Assembly (NCBI GenBank): GCA_011009095.1
Contig: VTPC01091260.1
Location: forward strand, 42,160-106,159
Length of the DNA: 64,000 nt
Reading direction: 5' to 3'
DNA from: Ignelater luminosus
Taxonomy: Eukaryota > Arthropoda > Insecta > Coleoptera > Elateridae
Shown: positions 53,412 to 64,000 of the stretch, piece by piece
Layout of the letters: the number at the start of each line of letters is the position of its first letter
Numbering within the stretch: the stretch's first letter is position 1
Made by a program: the position numbers and the translations under genes
The notes under the pieces: generated by a model
Told to the model about the DNA's origin: nothing
Databases searched by the model: none
What the model saw: only the letters and a program-made list of their open reading frames with translations

Positions 53412-54929
53412 TTTTAAATCCTTTTTTATTGTTTTATTCGTTATTTGAGAATTAAACTACATAGATTTTTTAAATAACCTACTCATTTACTATTTTATTA
53501 TTTTTGCAACAAGATACCATAATTATAGTATTTATTTAGCCTTGTATAGATTACGATATTGAGATGGTTCAAATTGCAAAGTTTCACAAATGGTGTAATC
53601 GGGTGCTGCAGTTGCGTTCACCCTCAACCCCCACCCTTCAAAAACTACCCCCTTTTTTATGCTTTTTATTTTTTCTTGCTGATTTTTCTTCTGAGGTTAT
53701 TTACTATGTAATTTTAATTTTGATGGTTTTTGTTTTTGAAACTTGTGCTTGTTTGAGAAGACATTTTCTAAAATTTACTGTTTGGTGTTAATTGCACTTA
53801 CAATCTGAAACTTTGTCTAGGTACAGAGTAATATACTCTAGTAGCATATTTAGCTTCTGTTGCAACCTAAATTTGGCTTTAAGGGTTGAAACACCCTTCA
53901 AAAGGGTGACTTTGAAATTTAGAAAATGACGGAATTGTGTCTAAATGTACAATGAAATGTACTAATAATGCCTGTAATGTTTGATGTTGCATCAAAGTAA
54001 TTTTTAGGGGTGAAATGCCCCTCCAAGGGGGCAGGTTATCTTTAAATTTATGTATGAACTAACTTGACAAATATTTTACTGTTTTGTTATTGTTTACTGT
54101 AGTAGTGTAGTTAGGTACATTGTTTTAAGATATTGAATTTTAATCTTTAACTATCCTTTGTTCTTTAGATAAATTTAATTCTGAAAACTGCAAAAAATAA
54201 TAAATTCTGTTTTGTAGTATAAAATAGTTTACTACCACAAAAAATGGCCAAAAATACTAACAAATTAGTCATAGTATATTCTAACAGTACAAATATTAAA
54301 CCTTTATGTAACGGTTTTAGTGTGACTGTCATGATATTTTTCTTTGGGTTTTTTGATGCGTTTCATTGAGGATAACTTACAAGTTTGCATTGTAATGTCT
54401 AAAGTAGTATAATATAATAGTCTGAAATTTATTATGCAAAATCAGCAAATTCAGTCATCACTCTTTACATACAATGAAAGAAAATTAATAATATAAAGTA
54501 AACTTAGTAAAATAGTCCGCAATTATTATTAAAATATTCTTTTGAATCTTGTTGAATTGGATTATAGTACCATAAAAAAGAATTATTTAATCCATTAGCC
54601 GAAAGTAGGTCTTTAATAAGTGTTGGCTCTTCCAAATTGTGTAATATATGACACTATCTGTATTCAAGGATTTCACGATGACGCATTTATTGTTTGAAAA
54701 TTAAGACGGGTAAAAGTCTATTTGGTAAATTAAAGAAAAATATCATTCTAGCATAATCTAACCTAATTTTTAGATGAGAGGGTGGCTGGGTACAGTTGGC
54801 AATGAAATACATATGTGATTAATGCAACGATTATAAACATGCACATTAGAAAAAAATCTTTGAATTCCATTGCACCACCACAATAAAATGGTTAGATGTC
54901 CCATTAGCCTTGTAAAACTATCTACATAT
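53412..54929. other. Non-coding
   Basis: 53830-54030 contains two related strings, GGTTGAAACACCCTTCAAAAGGG and GGGTGAAATGCCCCTCCAAGGG, about 125 bases apart: a degenerate tandem or repeat fragment. Nothing else was recognised. Confidence 0.3.
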
Positions 54930-55390
54930 ACAGGGTGTTCAAAAAAAAAACCATGAACATAGAGCTACCACAAATTCTTGAGGTGAAAACAAGTTGATTG
55001 GACCAAACTTACCTAAAAACCAAAATGCTTCATTTACTCATGAGAGGCCCTCAAACTTTATTCAAAACTTCTGATTTTTGCAATAACTCGAAAGCACTGT
55101 GTACAATTTTAATAAGATTTGCTACATAAGTATCCCCACACTAGAAGCATTTGACTATGCAAAAAAATATTTGAAATTGTACACTTTTTTAAGTAAAAAA
55201 TATTGCACCACTGACTTTTGAGCATAATGGTATAAAAATCTGATTTGGCATTTAATTCCTGAGAAAGGTATAGGGAAACTTAATTTCTAACACAATCGTC
55301 ACAGCTTCATGATAGAAAAATATATCTAAAAGCATGCAATAAAATTATTCTGCAGAGATCTTTAGTAGTAAATAAATAATATAGATAAAG
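54930..55390. mobile_element. ACAGGGTGTCCC-family MITE (copy 2), partial
   Basis: From CAGGGTGTTCAAAAA at 54931 the sequence follows 35755 onward: AGCTACCACA, CAAAATG.TTCATTT, GAG.CCCTCAAA.TTTATT, ATCCCC...TAGAAGCAT and TCTGATTTGGCATT. The right half is not seen. An LTR element inserted close by at 55404. Confidence 0.7.
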
Positions 55391-55408
55391 GAAAATTATT
55401 ATCACGGC

Positions 55409-56948
55409 TGTTATATCTGGGAGTTAGGATTTAGAATAAAACACGTCTTGCTCGTTCGACAATCATTTACTCACTGAAGCTCTTAGCACATCTCACTATA
55501 GGTTACATTATAACTTATATTAGGCAACCCAATATACTACATCTCCCCTTTTTGATTAATTACTAGCTATTTATAAACTATATAATCTTTAAATTTCTTA
55601 GGTGTTTTTATAGCACGTTTGGCGTGTCTATCACTATTCACTGAACTTTCACTTGGGTTGGCTTCCATGTGCACTTCACTATTTTCAATTAGCTTACGAT
55701 CATATACAAAGTTATCACGAGAACATGGAAGAGTCTGAATTATTTATACGCTTTTTTAAGTAATATTCATTTCTTACAAGGTGTCATCCATCCTCCCTTA
55801 CAAGTTTGTAGGTTCTATCATTTAGTTGTTTTATGATTTTACCTTTAAACCAATCACTTTTAGGTTTAATTTGATACCAAACCTTGATTCCTAACTCTAG
55901 TACCTTTTTTATCATAATAAGTTTTTGATTTTTGATGATTTGAATTTATAATAGTTCTAAATTTATTTTTGTCGATGACTTTTGGTGTTAACTTTTTGTC
56001 ATGCGCTATCAGACATTACTATCTTTGGTATCCCATGTCTGGAAAATATATCTTTCATTTTATTTATGATATTATCGACTGTTAAATCATTATGTAAACT
56101 CATTATTTCAGGATATTTAGAATAGTAATCGACTATGATTAAAAATGTTTGATTGTTTATTTCATATATATCCATGCCTACTTTTTGCCATGGTTCATTT
56201 TTAATTTCATGTGGTATCATTGGTTCTTTTTGGTTTGAATTAGAATATTTGTTGTATATTAAGCATTTTTAAATTAGGTTTTCTATTTGTAAATTAATGT
56301 TAGGCCAATATACTGAATTTTTCGCTCTTTGAATACATTTAGTGATTCCAAGATGACCTGTGTGAACATCTTGTAAAATTTTACTTTTCCATGAAAGAGG
56401 AATAATAATTCTTTGATTCATGTATATTAAATCATTAGCTCCGATTGTTATTTCAGATCTAAGTTTGTAATATTGTTTAAAATTAGTTTTTAATTTATTT
56501 ATTGATTTTGACCATCCATTCCTTGAAAACAAATGTATTATAAATTGGTATTACATCTTCGAGGTAAAAAAGTAACTGTGCACATCGAATTTCTTCGTCT
56601 TTTTTGTGTAATTTGATTGCTTTTGCATAAATTTCAAATCTCTGTTTCCACCTTTTCCAGTTTTCAGCTTGATTACCGGTTAATTGCATTGGTTGCAGGG
56701 CTTTGCTTTCCATTTTTTAAAACTTTAATTAACTTCACTTTATGTAATTTATTTAACTTTAATTTTTATTTATTTAATAGTATTCTTAATTATTTAATTA
56801 ATAATCGCAGCGCCATGTTATATTTATGAGTTAGGATTTAGAATAAAACACGTCTTGCTCGTTCGACAATCATTTACTCACTGAAGCTCTTAGCACATCT
56901 CACTATAGGTTACATTATAACGTATATTAGGCAACCCAATATACTACA
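55409..56948 (-). mobile_element. Ty3-type LTR retrotransposon, internally deleted
   Basis: Two 133-base LTRs, 55409-55541 and 56816-56948, differ at 4 sites. The 5-bp target duplication ACGGC is at 55404-55408 and 56949-56953. The element reads on the minus strand, so the 5' LTR is 56816-56948; TGGCGCTGCGATTA right after it is a primer binding site candidate, and the polypurine tract AAAAAGGGGAGA lies just before the 3' LTR. The coding region keeps a gag N-terminus (56713-56520), then jumps to integrase (56530-55999). Protease and reverse transcriptase are absent. The total is 1540 bases. Confidence 0.92.
55999..56713 (-). pseudogene. Gag-integrase remnant of the LTR element
   Basis: 56713-56520 (minus) encodes a gag-like start, MESKALQPMQLTGNQAENWK and RWKQRFEIYAKAI. 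The next frame (56532-56269) holds the integrase zinc-binding region (DVHTGHLGITKCIQRAKNSV followed by YWPN), and 56220-55999 the integrase core (WQKVGMDIYEINNQTFLIIV, DYYSKYPEI, HGIPKIVMSD) with the first two catalytic Asp positions visible. A stop separates the last two. The gag and integrase parts meet at about 56525, so an internal deletion removed protease, reverse transcriptase and RNase H. The element cannot move by itself. Confidence 0.85.
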
Positions 56949-56953
56949 ACGGC

Positions 56954-58012
56954 TTTTAATATTATCCCCAGGAATTTCCTTAATTTTGCATTTATATATA
57001 ATAATGGTCAAGTAAGTACCTTACAATTTCAAAACAAAACATCTGGGAATGCAAGGCATGACGTCAACGAATTCCATTTTGTAACTGAATTCGAGCAACA
57101 GTCTGTTCACATTTATCTTTTGGCGACCATTTTGACCATGTTCCCGAGGTGATATTAAAAAACTTTTCTTTTTTGATGTAGAATACGATTTTAAAGTAAA
57201 AACAAAATTTCTGAAAATTTCTCAAATTTCGGCGGCCGTTTTGACCATGTTCCCGAAGAGATATCAAAAAACAAAGAACACTATATGTCTTTAGATTTTG
57301 ATGGAATTCGAATCTGAAATCTAAATGTAAAAACAAAATGAGGACAGGCAGACACACAGACTTCGCAAATTCAGTAACGACTCCAAAGAAGTTGATTGAA
57401 AAAGCTTCATTATTTAATTACAGTGATAAAACTTTTAATTTATAATTAAATCATTAGTTAAATGTATTTAAATTTAATTTTTTGTCACTCGCTTGTCAGT
57501 TGGTTTAAGATAGCATCTTCTTTATTTTATATAATTTATTTTTTAATCATTATAAATCATATTGTTGCTTTCTAATGTTATAGTACTTATTGTTTTTTAG
57601 AGAATAGTTGACTAGCTAATGACTAGTTGTGCATCAGCATGATTACAGAATAAAGATTTTCAATCAGTAGAAAATAAAATAAAAGCCTTACCATAAAAAT
57701 TTCTCCAGATGCTTAGGATTCCTTGCGTTGCAAGCTTTTGCCACTGAGAAAAGATTTATAAAACAGATTTGAAGAATTTTATTTATACCCAATTCACCAT
57801 AATTTTTGTAATCTTAGCATTTATACTTTTATAGTATTTATATTCTGATGTAAACTGTCATTCATTATAAAATATGAACACAAGCTTTAATAAAATTGTT
57901 ATTTGTAAGCTTGAAGTTTTAAATGTTTATTTATGTAATAAATTCAGTACAAATGTTAATGACAAAAATTTTAGACTTAATATGGAAAAACTATGTAATA
58001 AGTTGTAGTGTA
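56954..58012. other. Non-coding; LINE/SINE-type GTCTGTCTGCC string
   Basis: 57120-57360 holds two copies, about 115 bases apart, of a block reading (minus) CGGGAACATGGTCAAAA followed by GGCCGC/GGTCGCC. On the minus strand GTCTGTGTGTCTGCCTGTCC at 57360 resembles strings common in insect repeat families. 57927-57932 holds AATAAA (minus) for the gene that ends at 58013. Confidence 0.4.
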
Positions 58013-59522
58013 TTAATTATTCTTTTCTGAAGAAGATTCATCACTTGAGGAGCCGTCATCACTTGAGCAACTGTCAGAACTTGAAGAAGTTGAACTGTTA
58101 TTCTCATCATCGTAAATTTTCTTATAGATATGTGTGGATGCATTCTTTGTTATTATTGTTATTTTTGATTTGCCATTCTTATTTGCTGGCAAAACCTGTA
58201 TTTCCAAAGAAAAACCCCCATTTTGTTGTCGAGAAGTGGAAGGTTGGTTATCATTGTGTACCTGCATTTGCTGAGCTAGAGTATTTGAAGCTGCCTTTTT
58301 ATCAGTAGTCTTATTTGTTTGCTTTACACAAATTTGCTTTATTTCCAAATTGACTTCCTCGTCTGCATTAGGGTACATTTGGTTTTGTTTTCTTTTGCAA
58401 GCATTACGTACTTGGGCTTCAGTATATCGAGTAGTACCCCACCAATCAGTATTGGCAGTAGTATCTCTAGCTTCTTCCACTTGCTGAAAAGTATTAGGTA
58501 TGTTGGGTGGTTGAAGTTCTCCATTTACAGTTGCCATAATACAGGATGAAACCCCATTTTGAGATGGTCCTGCATTTTCTTGTGGGTGCATCCCATTCAT
58601 ACTTCCATACATATAATACATGCCAGAATCAACACGGCTCGCCTGATTTTGCTGCATAACTGTATTTTGATAATGGCATTCTCTGCAGTTGGGAGGGCAT
58701 TTAGTAAATGGTAGTATTAATAATGGAGATGACCAAGGGCTTATTATTTCAGCTCGGTTCTCTCCACCAATGATTCCTGTTCTATTTTCATTGTTGTATG
58801 TTCCTAATAAAATACCAATATAAATAGTGCATTCTCACATTAATATCGTTGTAATTATATCTCAGAAATATATTACAGGGATGGATAACGGAACACAAAA
58901 TAATCAAGTTCACTAAGCGAATCCTTTCTTAACTTTACACAGTTCACAATTTTACGTACCACCTGTCGTCTACAAAGTCAACTGGAGGACAATAAATGCA
59001 GAGTTTAAATGATTTATGTTTAAATAAGACAGAATTACAATATACACACATATTGAAGAAGTGAACAAACGGTAAGTGGTGAAATGTCTTATCGCTGTCT
59101 TACTTCAAAATTATATTATTTAGACTACTTGCACTTATTGTCCTATAGTTGACTTTGACAAGGATTATGTATTTCCCTCTGGTGCCCATCACCTAGACTT
59201 ACCATTTTCTTCATCGACTATGTTAGTAGGTGATGTACTCAGCATTGATTCTTCGGAATCATTTTGCTCATTGGCAAATGAACCTTCATGTTCATTTTCA
59301 GGGAAAATCGTTTCCCTTATCATACGATCGAAATAATTGGCAAGGAGGGCAGGACTAGTCTGAGTTGATCTAGACATTCCTGGTAGGGCGGGGTTGATAT
59401 CTGGAACTATGGCGTCTTCTTCTGTTAGGTCAACTACTCTTGCACGAAAATAAATTTTAGTTAGCATACTTTTGCATCATTTAACATTCCAACTACCTAC
59501 CTTTATTATTGACATCAGACAT
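58013..59522 (-). CDS. SIM-containing, Ser-rich acidic protein (348 residues), unidentified
   Basis: Exons 59522-59501, 59436-59203 and 58803-58013 give 1047 bases, 348 residues, all splice sites GT-AG and in phase. The first junction is ambiguous: MSDVNNK/VVDL, or MSDVNNKGR/VVDL with an alternative donor and acceptor. Residues 8-17 are VVDLTEEDAI, a near-perfect SUMO-interacting motif right at the N-terminus. A middle part has TKCPPNCRECHYQN (C-x3-C-x2-C-H, possibly metal-binding). WWGTTRYTEAQVRNACKRKQ is basic. The C-terminus is a long Ser/Asp/Glu-rich tail with NNSSTSSSSDSCSSDDGSSS. Most of the protein looks disordered. VVDLTEED resembles IIDLTEDP of the modular gene, so the two may be related. 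AATAAA lies at 57932 on this strand. Family not recognised; nuclear SUMO-linked role is inference. Confidence 0.75.
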
Positions 59523-60094
59523 CTTGAAAAAATCTGGAAAGATACGCCACGCCAAAAGATGACTGCACAGATTAATGAAATCCCACAATCCTTTGTTGTA
59601 GCGCAAGCGTGTTCTCGAGTTCCTCTCCAATTTTAAGTGGCTGTGTTAAAGCGACGCACCCCACTCCACTTTACTGACATCTTGTATAACGGTTCTCACG
59701 CGTTTCCCTAGCAACGAAGATCACGCGCGAATTGGTTGGAAAAGATGAAGAATTCTTGCTAAAACTGCAGTAGTATTTTGTAGAGTACTTTAATACCTTT
59801 GTTCTGTAATCTGTAGTAAATGTTAATTTTATTCTAATCTTTTGGTTGACTAATTATTATTTTAAACAATAATAATATCCATGTTAGTAATTTCGGTACT
59901 TTTGTATTTACTTTTACAACTTAAAAATGAGAACTTCAGCATGGCAAGATCAAGAACATAGTAACAAAAACACCATAATTTAATACTACTAAACAAAAAT
60001 ATTTGAAAATACTCAATTAATTTAAATAAATTAGAGAATAGATTAAATTTCTTCCGTTTGAAAATTCGTTCTAGGGAAGTGTTACATAAGTTTC
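59523..60094. other. 5' flank of the SIM gene
   Basis: 59540-59760 is less AT-rich than the rest (GGCTGTGTTAAAGCGACGCA, CTCACGCGTTTCCCTAGCAACG) and lies just upstream of the minus-strand gene, so it is a plausible promoter. No TATA box was picked out. Confidence 0.4.
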
Positions 60095-60350
60095 TAGAAT
60101 TTAGGACACACCGTAAAGTTTATAAATGTATAGGTAGGGTGTTTCTAAAAGTTATAATTTGCTTTATGAATGATTCAAATGCTATAGCATGATAAACATT
60201 TGAAATGTACTTCACTCAAATATGGCTGGTAATTGTCCTGTAATTAAATCATGTAAGATTTCTTTCTCCTAAAGCATTAATTACTTAGGGTCAATACATG
60301 ATGTTAATAAATAACACCAACAAGCTGATAAGGTAAGTTATCGGCTTTTG
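60095..60350. repeat. Direct repeat, 255 bases (copy A)
   Basis: Near-identical to 61622-61878, from CTAGAATTTAGGACACACCG to AAGTTATCGGCTTTT, with only a few substitutions. The end AAGTTATCGGC joins, in the second copy, to the palindromic MITE family seen at 9379, so this is the left arm of that family alone. Confidence 0.85.
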
Positions 60351-61621
60351 TTTTTGTTTTTGGAACAAGATTTTTAGAATGCTTTAAAACGCACTTTCAA
60401 GAATTGAATGATTCATAATTGATAATCACTATACATTTGATAGTACTCGTTTGCGATCCAATAGATTCGTAGCGTCACTTCCCCTTCTATCTCGCGTGTC
60501 CCCATATATGGTAAATATGATGCGTTCGGGATTAGCTTCAAAGTATTTCGAAGTTTTCGGGCAGCATCTATACACAATATAGTCACATGGTCAGAAGTCG
60601 ATCAGCAACACTGGCAATCTCTGCTTTTTTTTATAAAATGTTGCAACTTTAGTGAGATTTATTACATATTTAGCTGCAATAAACTAATTTTAGTAACATC
60701 CCGTTTGGCAACTTTTTTTTTTTATTTCGTCAGTTACTTTTATAGATCCATTCTTCCGAGTAGAGTATCCCATATAGCAGACGTCCAACTTTTGGCAATG
60801 GACGTCTAGTGGACGCGGATGGTTATCCGATGGATGTCCAACTCACGTACAAAAATATTCGGACGAAGTATGGATCAAGCATGTCCACTGAATGCCCTGA
60901 ATGGGTATTAAAAAAACGGACGTCCAGTGGGATGTCCAATTTATGTTCATAGTCGTCCGGACTAAATAGGCGTCTGGTACTATATGAAATACAAACCGGA
61001 AGTCCCCTAGTTCTGGAATTTTGAGAAATGATTGTGAATTTTTCTTACTTGCGTTTCATAGTCAGTATTTGCTAATACCCAGTAAAGTATCTCAAATGCG
61101 TCTTTTCTTTGTTTTGGCAATTTTTACATGAAAAATGTAATTTATTTGACAAAAATCAACGATTTTCATATGTTTAATGTCATGGCACACTATTAGAAAA
61201 TGGATTTCATTGCATAATCTGGTAAAACAAAAAAATAACTGTCAAACATTACATCACTGAAAAGCATTTAAAAAGTGCTATTCAGTAATATAAAAATCAA
61301 GTAGGCGTTATACTTAAAAAAATTGTTTTTACATTCTACCACCAAATAAAACAAAAGATAATTGAAAAACATTACTTTTTTGTATTTTGGAGTAAATTCT
61401 TCAAAACTCCCTCTTTGTCATTCCCTTCTATCTTTGCTCGTTCCTGAGATATTTCACTTTAAAGAAAAATTGGCTATGTTTGCTTTTAGTGAGTATTTAG
61501 TAAACCATGAACATTTTTGAAAAAACAAAAACATCAGTAAATTTTATCTCCAAAATAGGCAACTTTTTTCTAGTTTAACCAACGTTGTATCTCTTACAGC
61601 TTCCAAGATCCCAATGGTGAA
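60351..61621. other. Spacer between the direct repeats; GGACGTCC cluster
   Basis: 60773-60986 contains many copies of GGACGTCC/GACGTCTAGTGG/GTCCGGAC in both orientations, opening with CATATAGCAGACGTCC and closing with GGCGTCTGGTACTATATG. This could be a roughly 214-base MITE. Nothing else was recognised in the spacer. Confidence 0.45.
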
Positions 61622-62230
61622 CCTAGAATTTAGGACACACCGTAAAGATTATAAATGTATAGGTAGGGTGTTTCTAAAAGTTATAATTTGCTTTATGAAT
61701 GATTCAAATGCTATAGCATGATAAACATTTGAAATGTACTCCACTCAAATATGGCTGGTAATTGTCCTGTAATTAAATCATGTAAGATTTCTTTCCCCTA
61801 AAGCATTAATTACTTAGGGTCAATATATGATGTTAATAAATAACACCAACAAGCTGATAAGGTAAGTTATCGGCTTTTAAAGTTGCATGCAGATATATTA
61901 ACTTTAGGGTGTATCGACGCTATTTGTCAAAATATCAAGCATTCATATTAAGAAGAGTTGTAGGAAAACACCTTCTGCATGTTTTAAAACTACTATTGAT
62001 TATACAAAGTGTACTTTGTAGCTGAGATACGTTGAAATTCAAATGTATTCTTCTGATACGTATTAGGTATCTCAGCTGTGTAGTGCACCCTGTATATTTA
62101 AAAATAAGTTTAGAATTTAGGAAGACAATTTTCTACAAATTTTAAAATAAGAATTTTGGAAATTTTGACAAATAACGACGACACACCCAATAGTTCATGT
62201 TTGCACACAACTTTGAAGACTGATGTATTC
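61622..62230. mobile_element. Palindromic MITE (copy 2) with direct-repeat arm
   Basis: 61622-61878 is the 255-base repeat. It runs straight into a core sharing TCTGCATGTTTTAAAACTAC and the CTGAGATACGTTG stretch with the element at 9379-9925. Inverted arms: TATTTGTCAAAATATC at 61920 faces GAAATTTTGACAAATA near 62165, and AAAGTTGCATGCA faces TGCACACAACTTT near 62210. Copy 1 and copy 2 are thus members of one family. Confidence 0.7.
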
Positions 62231-63218
62231 TTGACATTTTCTTAGCTCAAAAAGCTCTGTTAAGTCAATAATTACAAAGTTATTGGCACTTTAAATGTGA
62301 AAAATAATGCTAAGTGTAATATCGGAAAATAAAGACATCAGTTTTACAACTTGGAGCGATCTTTATTTTGAATCTTCGAAATGATCTTCATTAGTTAAGT
62401 ACATCTAGGTCCTTTGTGAAATTGATGTTCCGAGGTAGTAAGTATCTTGATCGTTATAGTAATTAATGCAATATATATGTAGCAATTAACTTTGACCTTG
62501 GATGTCTTTGTAGTGAATTATGATAGACGAACTTTTTTGCTCAAAATGAACTTTTCAATACACTGTTGAAACTTTTACTAACTTGTTTCAAACTACTCTG
62601 CATGTACAATAATAAAGCTTTGATTATTAAATTTTTAATTTTCTGTTATGTGCTTCTAATATTTCGGATTAAAATTTTTTTGTCTAAAAAATCTCCGTTT
62701 CTGAAGTATAATAAATGTGGCAACCCTGTCTAGTGTGTCGCCGCCTAAGTTTGTACGTGGTTTGCACCTGCTGAACCTGCTCTCACTTTAATGCACCAAT
62801 CACCACCGAGAACTGTAACTTTAGATGAACGTATAATGGCGCTTTATTTAAAATGAAGGTACTCACAAATAAAAAATAGGTGATGTTACAATAAAAATGA
62901 AATTGTGTTACACTTACACAGTACAATAATCATTACTGTTGTACTAAGCAATTATAATTATTTAATAACATAAACAAAACATCTTTTAAGAAAGAAAATG
63001 CAAGCATATAAATTTGTGTTGGTGTGCTTACCTCCAATTTTCAAAAAGCAATGGAAATACACTAACTTGGTTTTTCGTTATTTCTCTAGTGTATTAGCGT
63101 AACTCACAAACTGCTTACACATAGCAACTTGCAAAACAAAATTCTAAATTTTAGTTTAAGAAAGCTGTGTATGTTCTTTCTGTTGTTGATAGTTCTTCAT
63201 AACTCTTTTTAATGAACA
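62231..63218. other. Non-coding, nothing recognised
   Basis: 62725-62760 has a short less AT-rich stretch (GTGTCGCCGCC), but no exon or repeat ends were recognised. Confidence 0.3.
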
Positions 63219-63872
63219 TACAGGGTACTTTCAAAAGTATGCAAGAAACTTTACCAACCCATACTACACACAAAAATGAAACAAAAAAGTTTTTTCCTAA
63301 AGTATTAAATAAAAAAAGTAGAGTTAAAATTTTAGATTCTTCACATTTGTGGTATCACTGATTAATTGATTGATAGTAAAAACTAGGCCGTTGTGACTGT
63401 TTTTCATTATAAATGAGACACTGCTCGATATTCTCACTTCATGATTTTCCATGCTAACAGATCTTATATTGTTTCTTGTTATTCTTATTTAAATTCTAAA
63501 CATGACTTTTATTTTAACAAATGAGAATTTTAACATTCTTTGTTTATTTTGATGCATTCTACTTACAAAAAACATCACTAAGGTGTACTCCTTTGATTTT
63601 GACGATTTTCATGTGTGCTCTAAAGCATCGGGATCTAAGAGACACATAATTTCTTTAGCTGCTAAAAGCAGTTTTAGAGATTGATAACAACCCCCAAAGT
63701 TAAGCTTGTCAGGCAGTGGTTTTGTAGTTTCACACAGAAGCACTCGTCAGATTTGAATTAAACCAATGTGAAAACACTTCTTACAATGAACAATGGAAAG
63801 GATTTTCAATGGAAGCTTCCAATAAAAATCATGAAATTGAATCACCCTGAAATATCTTTTGAAACCCCCTGT
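63219..63872. mobile_element. MITE, ACAGGGTACTTTCAAAAG end
   Basis: ACAGGGTACTTTCAAAAGTA at 63220 opposes ATCTTTTGAAACCCCCTGTA ending about 63872. It is about 650 bases and does not encode a transposase. TATTTC/GAAATA strings near both ends also pair. It belongs to the broad ACAGGG-ended type. Confidence 0.65.
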
Positions 63873-64000
63873 AGAAATTAATGATACCACAAATTTTACT
63901 ATAAAAGACAATATGTAGCAGAATAATTCTAAATTAAGTTTACCTATTTCTTCATTTCTGTCCAACCACTCTCCTTAAAGGGGTAATAACCCTTGTGAAT

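Noticed and set aside
58045-58549. Plus-strand frames opposite the SIM gene
   Set aside because: Shadows of the minus-strand coding exon, which has splice support and a biased serine-rich product.

Overview
This is a eukaryotic nuclear window, about 70% A+T, with one 477-base assembly gap (N, 16932-17398). Split genes with very short introns (49-56 bases) beside huge ones, a 60-kDa Ro protein, TTAGG/TTGGG-like tracts and a mix of Tc1/mariner, pogo/Tigger, MULE, Ty3-type LTR, LINE and MITE copies all point to an insect. I cannot fix the order. Short introns and TTGGG tracts would suit a beetle, but that is a guess. There are no operons, CRISPR arrays or bacterial signals.

Layout. 540-2050: remnant of a LINE (minus), split by a MITE. 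2454-2991: two minus-strand exons of an unidentified and probably broken gene. 4388-52060: plus-strand exons that can be read as one very long gene. They repeat a short module of the form P-x3-L-[ML]-P-x2-E, and one exon carries a SUMO-interacting-type motif (IIDLTED). Inside the long introns lie other genes: Ro60 on the minus strand (15081-18274, six exons, 537 residues, about the length of human Ro60), two intronless SOSS-B (NABP/hSSB-like) loci in inverted orientation (one broken at 25390-25860, one intact at 28587-29012), and a small three-exon gene (34977-35484). 58013-59522: a minus-strand three-exon gene with its own N-terminal SIM (VVDLTEED) and an acidic serine-rich tail.

Mobile DNA. 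The gene-poor DNA is packed with transposons: a 5S-rRNA-derived SINE-like element (20926-21180), pogo/Tigger copies (10855-11259, 22636-23252, 39264-40380), a MULE with GC-rich tandem-repeat ends (42800-45055), a Tc1-type element with IR/DR ends (45237-46871), a 1.54-kb LTR element with a 5-bp duplication (55404-56953), and at least a dozen MITEs. One of these carries TTGGG telomere-like repeats and sits at the start codon of the broken SOSS-B copy.

How the genes might relate. Ro60 (noncoding RNA quality control) and SOSS-B (single-strand DNA repair) are conserved housekeeping functions. The SIM-bearing genes look like rapidly evolving insect proteins that may bind SUMO; that is inference from short motifs. 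No pathway links the genes in a provable way.
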